Made by a program: the position numbers and the translations under genes. A stretch of 46,843 nucleotides of DNA from Pseudoalteromonas piscicida (GTDB taxonomy: Bacteria; Pseudomonadota; Gammaproteobacteria; Enterobacterales; Alteromonadaceae), in assembly GCF_002744175.1 (NCBI RefSeq), contig NZ_NKHF01000107.1:1-46843 (forward strand). The letters are read 5' to 3'. Below, in pieces: positions 40,687 through 46,843 of the stretch (positions are counted from its first letter, which is position 1; every line of letters begins with the position of its first letter). Under the pieces are notes generated by a model, which was not told the origin of the DNA, did not search any database, and saw only the letters and a list, made by a program, of their open reading frames with translations.

Positions 40687-43338
40687 ATGAGACAAAAAAG
40701 TAACACGCTGCGCCGTGCAATTCGCCTTGCGCTAGCTTCAGCAGCAACTACTTCACTTCTTACAACAACCGCAATGGCTGAAGAGGCCGAACAACCTAAA
40801 GCAGATGAGAAAATCGAAAAAATCGCCGTCGTTGGTTCAAGGGCAGCGCCTCGCTCTGTTGGCGAATCACCGGTGCCTATCGATATCATTGGTGCAGAAG
40901 ACATGTCTAAGGCCGCAGGCTCTGACATGCTGGAACTCCTAAAAGGCTCCGTTCCTTCACTGAACGTACACGCCAACCCAATCAGTGATGCCGCAACCTT
41001 AGTAAGACCGGCTAACTTACGTGGCCTACCCGCTGACAGCACGCTCATTTTATTAAATGGCAAACGTCGTCACCGCTCATCGGTCATTGCATTTTTAGGT
41101 GGCGGTATCAACGATGGTGCTCAGGGTCCTGATATTTCAGTGATCCCTAGTATTGCTTTGAAACAAGTTGAAGTACTTCGTGATGGTGCAGCAGCGCAAT
41201 ACGGCTCTGATGCAATTGCCGGGGTAATGAACTTTGTACTTAAGGACGCCAGCGAAGGGGGTTCTTTCTCTGTTCGTCAAGGTGAGTACTATGAGGGTGA
41301 CGGCGATACGACCGTTATCGAAGGAAACATTGGTTTACCGTTTACCGATGATGGCTTTGCAAACCTAAGCTTTCAGTATAAAGAAGCCGATGCTACAAGC
41401 CGCAGTGTACAGCGTCCAGACGCAGCAGCATTTGCTGGTGCAGGCTTAGAAGGTGTAGCGGATCCCGCACAAATTTGGGGCGCACCAGAAATCAAAGACG
41501 ACATTAGCATTTTTGGTAATGTTGGAGTTGACGTAACAGACAACGCTCACTTCTACATGTTCGGTAACTATTCAGAACGAGATGTTAAAGGCGGCTTCTA
41601 TTATCGTAACCCAACAACTCGTCCAGGTGTTTATGGCGGTACAATTAGGCTCGTTAATGGCGTGCCAATGAGAAGAAGCCCAACAGACGAGGATCAACAA
41701 GCAGCATGGGATGCAGCAACACCAACTGTGCTTGTGGGTGCGTTAGACGGTGGTTTGGATGCACAATTAGACTGTCCGATTGTTGAGATCCAAGCAAATG
41801 GGTTACCAGACCCAACAGCATTGGGACAATTAGATGCGGCCAACTGTTTCGCCTTCAACCAATTACTTCCAGCGGGCTTCACGCCTAATTTTGGTGGTAA
41901 CATCACAGATACATCTTTAACTATGGGTGTAAGAGGTGAATTTAAAGACGGTTTCTTAGACGGCGCATACTGGGACTTGAGTGGCTCTGTTGGCCGCAAC
42001 GAGTCGAGATACTTTATTACCAATACCGTAAACGCATCAATGGGTCCAGATACTCCGATGGACTTCAGTCCTGGTAAATATATCCAGTTAGAAAAGAACT
42101 TTAACTTTGATGTATCAAAGGGCTATGATTTTGATTTAGCGTATGATGTGAATGTTGCTGCGGGTCTTGAATGGCATGAAGAAACATTCGAAGTTCTTGC
42201 TGGTGACGAAGCCTCATTCATTGCAGGCCCGCTGACAGAACAAGGCTTCGGCATTGGTTCCAATGGATTCCCAGGCTTCAAACCTTCAGCTGCCGGCGAA
42301 TACACACGCCGTAACTATGCAGCTTATGTTGATATTGAAACGCCGTTTACTGAAGACTTTATGATGGGATGGGCCCTTCGTTTCGAAGATTACGACACTT
42401 TTGGCTCGACTACTAACTTTAAGATCACCGGTCAGTATCATGTCACTGAAGACTTCTCGGTACGTGGCTCTGTGAGCACAGGCTTTAGGGCACCAACCGT
42501 TGGTCAGGCCAACGTATCTAACGTACAAACAAACCTAAGTAGTGGTGTACTGGTAGATTCAGCACTGCTACCTCCAACAAACCCGATTTCATTGCAATTA
42601 GGTGGTTCAGAGCTTCAACCGGAAGAATCTGAAAGTTACACGTTAGGCGCTGTTTATCGCTCGGGCGACTTATTCATCACACTTGATTACTACAATATTG
42701 AAGTAACAGACCGTTTGAGCCAATCGGAAAAGATTGAGCTTGATCAAGATGATAAAGCTGCTCTGAAAGCAGCAGGGGTGCCAAACGTAGACAACCTAGC
42801 ACAAGTAAGTTTCTTCACTAACGATTTTGATACTACAACGCAAGGTATCGACTTAGTAGGTAACTACTCAATGGATATGCTAGGTGGCTATGCAACCTTC
42901 AGTGCAGCTTACAACTGGAATGAGACTGAAGTTGACCGCTTCTCTGCAATTACGGGTGATTTTAAAGTATCTCGCCTAGAAAATGACCTACCTAAACATA
43001 GAGGTACGTTAACGTGGGCTCAGCAGTGGGATAACTTTTCAGGCTTTGTTCGCATGAACTACTTTGGTGAGTATCAAGGCGTTCACGTCGATTATGATGC
43101 GACAGCAAAAACAGCTGACTCAACGTTCACTTTTGACGCTGAGCTAACTTACTATGCGACTGACTCAATCAGCTTGTCTGTTGGTGCAAACAATATCTTT
43201 GACCAAGATGCAGAAGAACTAGACTTCTTCGACGCGACTGGCATCCCAAATAATAACTGGGGTGGCAAATACTATGAAACTTCACCATATGGTATCAATG
43301 GTGGTTTCTACTACGTCAAAGCAACTTATACGTTCTAA
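40687..43338 (+). CDS. TonB-dependent outer-membrane receptor with extended loops
   Basis: Starts at ATG 40687, giving MRQKSNTLRRAIRLALASAA, a good signal peptide ending near TAMAEEAEQ. GGGG lies eight bases ahead. 883 residues. A TonB-box-like IEKIAVVGSRAAPRSV precedes the plug (SDMLELLKGSVPSLNVHANP, RPANLRGLPADSTLILLNGKRRH, VEVLRDGAAAQYGSDAIAGVMNFVLK). The barrel ends YYVKATYTF with a terminal Phe. The RxxAAARYGSDAIAGV style and GKRRHRSS place it in the large TonB receptor class common in Alteromonadales, whose substrates are often carbohydrates, peptides or other organic ligands. It is followed by a terminator and then a TPR-sulfotransferase gene. Confidence 0.92.
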   Translation: MRQKSNTLRRAIRLALASAATTSLLTTTAMAEEAEQPKADEKIEKIAVVGSRAAPRSVGESPVPIDIIGAEDMSKAAGSDMLELLKGSVPSLNVHANPISDAATLVRPANLRGLPADSTLILLNGKRRHRSSVIAFLGGGINDGAQGPDISVIPSIALKQVEVLRDGAAAQYGSDAIAGVMNFVLKDASEGGSFSVRQGEYYEGDGDTTVIEGNIGLPFTDDGFANLSFQYKEADATSRSVQRPDAAAFAGAGLEGVADPAQIWGAPEIKDDISIFGNVGVDVTDNAHFYMFGNYSERDVKGGFYYRNPTTRPGVYGGTIRLVNGVPMRRSPTDEDQQAAWDAATPTVLVGALDGGLDAQLDCPIVEIQANGLPDPTALGQLDAANCFAFNQLLPAGFTPNFGGNITDTSLTMGVRGEFKDGFLDGAYWDLSGSVGRNESRYFITNTVNASMGPDTPMDFSPGKYIQLEKNFNFDVSKGYDFDLAYDVNVAAGLEWHEETFEVLAGDEASFIAGPLTEQGFGIGSNGFPGFKPSAAGEYTRRNYAAYVDIETPFTEDFMMGWALRFEDYDTFGSTTNFKITGQYHVTEDFSVRGSVSTGFRAPTVGQANVSNVQTNLSSGVLVDSALLPPTNPISLQLGGSELQPEESESYTLGAVYRSGDLFITLDYYNIEVTDRLSQSEKIELDQDDKAALKAAGVPNVDNLAQVSFFTNDFDTTTQGIDLVGNYSMDMLGGYATFSAAYNWNETEVDRFSAITGDFKVSRLENDLPKHRGTLTWAQQWDNFSGFVRMNYFGEYQGVHVDYDATAKTADSTFTFDAELTYYATDSISLSVGANNIFDQDAEELDFFDATGIPNNNWGGKYYETSPYGINGGFYYVKATYTF

Positions 43339-43360
43339 CTTTTACTGTAACCCAGAAACA

Positions 43361-43402
43361 AAGGCGAACTAGCATTAGCTATTTCGCCTTTTTATTTTTA
43401 TC
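43361..43402 (+). terminator. Terminator of the TonB receptor gene
   Basis: AAGGCGAA (43361-43368) pairs with TTCGCCTT (43383-43390). An inner CTAGC/GCTA extends the stem and TTTTTATTTTTA follows. Confidence 0.87.
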
Positions 43403-43434
43403 CTATAGCTAAGTTTACAAAATCGATTATTAAA

Positions 43435-44901
43435 ATGTTGTTATTAAAGCGAGCCAATGAGCTATTGGCAGAGAATAAGCTTCGCGAAGCCGAGTTTATG
43501 TATAAGTCGGTTTTAAAACAATCTCCGAACAATGGAGCTGCATTATTTGGCGTAGGTCGCATTTGCATGCGCTTAGAGCAATATGACAATGCAATTTATT
43601 ATTTAAAGCGTGCCTGCGAACATCTACCAAAAATGTTAGAACCTCTTTTTGCCCTTGCAGATGCGTTTTTAGCTGTTGGCTCTCCTGTCGATGCCAAGAC
43701 GGTGCTCGAATATACCTTAAGTATTGCCAAGCATAACGCCCAGGCTCACTATCAGCTCGGACAGTTTTACTTAGATTATGGCTTTCTTGAACAAGCAGAA
43801 AACGTTTTTAAAGCTGGATTGGACTGTCCGCATGGCGCCGTCACTGCATTTATGCTCTATGAATTAGTGCAAATGTCAAAACCAGCAGCGCTACCAGACT
43901 ATTTAGCCATGCTGACTAAACTGGAAGATGAATTTGAAGCACCAAGGCTCAAAACCGTGGTTTATTATGCGAAAGCCAAATGCCAAGAGCGCTTAGGCGA
44001 TTACGATGCGGCACAAGAAAACTTTGCGCTAGCTAATGATACGCAATTGTTATTGAGTGAGTTTCGAACCAGCGATATGTTGCCATTTTTTGAGTCGATT
44101 AAGCAACATTGTGGTCAGTCATTTTTTAATAGGCCAAGCGATATCGTTAAAACCACTTTTATACCGGTATTTATTGTTGGCCTTCCGCGCACCGGGTCTA
44201 CCCTACTGGAGCAGATGCTGGTCCAACACTCACACGTTGGTACACTAGGTGAGAACACAGTGATAAGCGACCAAATCGTGCCCTACTTGTGCATGCGCAA
44301 TAACTCGGCATTCCCAGCGTGCTTGGATCAATTGAGCAATGCGATGCTAGATCATTGTCGGATCCTCTATGTTGATGAAATAAAACGTTACCGTGTATCT
44401 GAAGAAGTTGTGATCAATAAACTGCCTGCTAACTTTCAAAATCTAGGCTTAATATACAAGCTATTTCCAGAGGCCAAGATAATCCACTTGACTCGAAATC
44501 TTAAAGCAACGGCTTGGTCTGTGTATAGCAATCATTTTGCCGAGAATGAGCCTTACTTTTGTTCATTGAGTGAGTTTGCACTTTATGCACAAGCACAGTC
44601 CGACTTAATGACCCACTTTAAGACGTTTATGAAAAACAATATCTATACGCTAAGCTATGAACAGCTTATTGCTGAACCCGAAAAAACCATCAAGCGCTGC
44701 TTGGGCTTTATGTACCAAAAGTACGAGCCAGAGTGTTTAGCGTTTCATAAGTCTAAAAAGCCAGTACATACATTAAGTAAAGCTCAAGTTAGAAAGCCAA
44801 TTAGCACGGCGCCACTCGAAAGGTGGCAGCGCTACGACACTTTTATTGAGACGATGATGAATCCTGAGCAAAACGCTCAAACCACGCAAGCAAATCCTTA
44901 A
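43435..44901 (+). CDS. TPR-repeat sulfotransferase
   Basis: 488 residues. The first 230 hold about five TPR units (AENKLREAEFMYKSVLKQSP, YDNAIYYLKRACEHLP, and so on). The sulfotransferase domain has VFIVGLPRTGSTLLEQML near residue 243, the 5'-phosphosulfate loop for PAPS, and KIIHLTRNLKATAWSVYSNHF near 348 for the 3'-phosphate, with Arg and Ser conserved. Such proteins transfer sulfate to a protein, sugar or lipid acceptor. The acceptor is unknown here. No signal peptide. It follows a TonB receptor, a pairing I have also seen described in other marine genomes, which suggests a link to uptake. Its 3' end overlaps the hydrolase gene antisense by 59 bases. Confidence 0.88.
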   Translation: MLLLKRANELLAENKLREAEFMYKSVLKQSPNNGAALFGVGRICMRLEQYDNAIYYLKRACEHLPKMLEPLFALADAFLAVGSPVDAKTVLEYTLSIAKHNAQAHYQLGQFYLDYGFLEQAENVFKAGLDCPHGAVTAFMLYELVQMSKPAALPDYLAMLTKLEDEFEAPRLKTVVYYAKAKCQERLGDYDAAQENFALANDTQLLLSEFRTSDMLPFFESIKQHCGQSFFNRPSDIVKTTFIPVFIVGLPRTGSTLLEQMLVQHSHVGTLGENTVISDQIVPYLCMRNNSAFPACLDQLSNAMLDHCRILYVDEIKRYRVSEEVVINKLPANFQNLGLIYKLFPEAKIIHLTRNLKATAWSVYSNHFAENEPYFCSLSEFALYAQAQSDLMTHFKTFMKNNIYTLSYEQLIAEPEKTIKRCLGFMYQKYEPECLAFHKSKKPVHTLSKAQVRKPISTAPLERWQRYDTFIETMMNPEQNAQTTQANP

Positions 44902-45763
44902 ATTGATCATCTCGGGCATGTTTATGGGTGAGCATATCAATGTGCCCATAATCATGTTTGTGACCATGTTTTTTGCCATAAATCTTAAGCGTTTGGATCC
45001 CCTTTCCCGACTCATTTATAAATGCTTGAATATCAACAGGCTGTGCTAATGCCTTATCTTTTACTCCCGCTATATGTAAGGTCGGTGGCAACTTAGTTTG
45101 TTGTAGTGCTTTGGCGTAATCAAAACCGTCATCCGAGTCTATCCAAGGGTTCCTCTTAGCCCAATCGGCACTTTGCGCATGTGACTTAACAGATTCATCA
45201 TCACTCCCCCATCCCAGTTTTTTTGCAGGCAAGTAACCGTGCTTTTTGGAAAAATAGTGGGCTAGGTTAAACCAAATTAAGTTCGCTTTTAGCAACTTAC
45301 TGGGATGTTTGTTATGTAAGCTACGTTTAGACCCAAAATAGACGCATGCCTTTACATGCGCAATTTCATTCGGAAAACGTGCCAGCACACTATTCATCAA
45401 TACGCCACCCCAAGAGTGCGCAACCCAATATTCAGGCCTATTACCTGCGTACTGCTCAATAAAATTCAGCATTTCAGGGATCTCGTGAAGAATCGACTCC
45501 GTTTGTCCATAGTGCGCATCAGGGTCGATCTGAGGAATACTTCCACCTCGCCCTCTTAAATCTCCAACAAAACATCGGTATCCATGTTCGGCAAGAAAAG
45601 GCGCTAAGCCTTTATTACTCTCGGTGTAAAAGATTTTTCCATTCTCTACAGCACCGTGCATAAAGAATACAATAGGGCCGTTACTGTTGGGTTTTGCGAT
45701 ATAACGAAGGTGAAGCTGATGACCATCCTCAATATCAATTAACAACGATTGTTGATCTATCAT
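44843..45763 (-). CDS. Alpha/beta hydrolase
   Basis: 306 residues. The oxyanion strand is VFFMHGAVENGK near residue 32. The nucleophile elbow is VAHSWGGVLMNS near 119 (GxSxG changed to HSWGG, with Ser as nucleophile). The acid is probably Asp in AGVKDKALAQPV near 237 and the base His in DYGHIDMLTH near 276. No signal peptide. Ester or amide substrate unknown. Similar proteins are annotated as lysophospholipase- or lipase-like. It converges on the sulfotransferase gene and overlaps it. Confidence 0.85.
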   Translation of the reverse strand: MIDQQSLLIDIEDGHQLHLRYIAKPNSNGPIVFFMHGAVENGKIFYTESNKGLAPFLAEHGYRCFVGDLRGRGGSIPQIDPDAHYGQTESILHEIPEMLNFIEQYAGNRPEYWVAHSWGGVLMNSVLARFPNEIAHVKACVYFGSKRSLHNKHPSKLLKANLIWFNLAHYFSKKHGYLPAKKLGWGSDDESVKSHAQSADWAKRNPWIDSDDGFDYAKALQQTKLPPTLHIAGVKDKALAQPVDIQAFINESGKGIQTLKIYGKKHGHKHDYGHIDMLTHKHARDDQFKDLLAWFERFAQDSSSSQ

Positions 45764-45886
45764 TTTTTATTCTTGTTTTCGAACACTTTCCTCATCGTAC
45801 CAGTTGATTAATTAGTAAGTAAACTCTTCAACGCTTAAGAACCAAAGTAAAAGTGTTATAATCATTTTTATTTATCCGAGAACACA

Positions 45887-46747
45887 GTGCACCCTAAAAA
45901 CAAACATAGTGCAGGCTATAACATAGATAAGCTGACCGCAGCTGAACCCGCCCTAAAAGAATTTGTATTCAATAAACCAGACGGATTACAAAGCATTGAC
46001 TTTACCAATCCTGATGCTGTTAAGCTGTTGAACAAAGCCCTGCTGAAGACCGAGTATCAGATTGAATTTTGGGATATTCCGCCACAGTTTTTATGCCCGC
46101 CCGTGCCGGGAAGGGCCGATTATATCCATGCACTGAACGATCTATTAGTTGATAGTAAGCTATCAGAACAGGTTCAAGGGTTAGATGTTGGTACAGGCGC
46201 AAATCTTATTTATCCAATTTTAGGCGCCAAAGAATACAATTGGCGGTTTGTTGCCAGTGATATCAACCCAATAGCAATAAAATGCGCCAAAACAATCGCT
46301 GAATTGAACAAGCTCCCAGTCAAGGTCATTCAACAAAAGCAGTCTCAACATTTCTTCAGATCCGTTATAAAGGCTGATCAGCAATTTCACTTCTCTATGT
46401 GTAATCCACCGTTTCATGCCAGTGAAGAAGAAGCACATAAAGGTACGAAAAGAAAATGGAAAAACCTTAATCGCTCCCCTAAATCTGCACTTAACTTTGG
46501 CGGTTAAGCGCAAGAGCTATGGTGCGAAGGCGGAGAAAAACGATTTTTGCTCGATATGATCTCAGAAAGTACCGAATTTAAAGAGCAAGTTTATTGGTTT
46601 ACCTCACTTGTCTCCAATAAAGACAATATAAAAGTACTGCAAAAGCAGCTTAAACAGGTCTCCGCGGAGCAAGTAAAAGTGATTGAAATGGATCAAGGCA
46701 ACAAAAAAAGTCGTTTCATTGCTTGGAGCTTTTTCAAACCTTTGTAG
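45887..46747 (+). pseudogene. rlmF: rlmF, 23S rRNA A1618 N6-methyltransferase, interrupted by TAA
   Basis: GTG start (MHPKNKHSAGYNIDKL). The frame has GLDVGTGANLIYPILG near 98 (SAM loop) and SMCNPPFHASEEEAHKG near 167, the NPPF catalytic motif of N6-adenine methyltransferases. TAA at 46505-46507 stops it after ALNFGG. The same frame goes on AQELWCEGGEKRF, VYWFTSLVSNKDNI and KKSRFIAWSFF to TAG/TAA at 46747, exactly the C-terminal part of RlmF. In other RlmF proteins the interrupted position is a Gln codon as I recall it, so a CAA to TAA change is the simplest cause. The truncated product keeps the catalytic motif but lacks about 80 C-terminal residues, so activity is doubtful. Confidence 0.85.
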
Positions 46748-46810
46748 AATGGAAAAGCCTACGGCGCCTTCCATCTAGGAGTTACACACAAATCGGTGGA
46801 TAAACCACCT

Positions 46811-46843
46811 CCCACCTCGGTGGGAGCGAGTTAACCTCGCGAT
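46811..46843. repeat. REP-like palindromic sequence at right edge
   Basis: CCCACCTCGGTGGG (46811-46824) is a perfect hairpin, followed by GCGAG-TTAAC-CTCGC (46826-46840). GGTGGGAGCGAG...CTCGCGAT resembles the REP elements of Pseudomonas (GTGGGAGCGGGC...CTCGCGA), here with a different loop. It may continue beyond the edge. Confidence 0.6.

Overview
The window looks like chromosome of a marine gammaproteobacterium of the Alteromonadales, most likely Pseudoalteromonas or a close relative. The basis is gene content and protein style (AT-rich intergenic DNA, two TonB-dependent receptors, a Bat operon with an ECF sigma/DUF3379 pair, fadI-fadJ, RegB/RegA-like regulators, EpmC and YfcL), not a database search. 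No rRNA, tRNA or CRISPR array was seen.

Left end (1-5770) is accessory DNA. A large secreted RHS/YD-repeat protein on the minus strand runs off the left edge. Upstream of it is a frameshifted secreted gene that ends exactly where an RHS core would begin. Next comes a graveyard of mobile DNA: a decayed ISAs1-family transposase, the C-terminal stub of a tyrosine recombinase cut by IS3-family OrfB debris, and an inverted IS3 OrfA start.

5770-15425 holds a divergent LysR/SRPBCC pair with a TCGCTTT-N11-AAAGCGA palindrome between them, an AbgT-type transporter, an HDOD protein, an NRAMP relative without the usual metal-site motifs, and a minus-strand cluster (diguanylate cyclase, EpmC, ATP-NAD kinase-like protein, YfcL). 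The gap before fadJ contains a 184-bp MITE-like element with 16-17 bp terminal inverted repeats.

15426-28232 holds fadI-fadJ, preceded by a FadR-like box, and then a complete Bat/MoxR operon (MoxR, DUF58, DUF4381, VWA, VWA-TPR, BatD), an ECF sigma factor with a DUF3379 partner, and a Tim44-like membrane protein.

28233-40156 holds small membrane and zinc-ribbon proteins, a glycerate-kinase-like P-loop kinase, a TonB-dependent receptor, a RegB/RegA-like redox two-component system, a FabH-like ketoacyl synthase behind a second FadR-like box, two peptidases (PepD and an M17 leucyl aminopeptidase) facing each other across a shared terminator, and a very small LETM1-like protein.

40157-46843 holds a second TonB-dependent receptor followed by a TPR-sulfotransferase, an alpha/beta hydrolase whose 3' end overlaps the sulfotransferase gene antisense, an rlmF gene broken by an in-frame TAA, and a REP-like palindrome at the right edge. 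Recurring themes are fatty-acid metabolism under apparent FadR control, envelope maintenance, and outer-membrane nutrient uptake.
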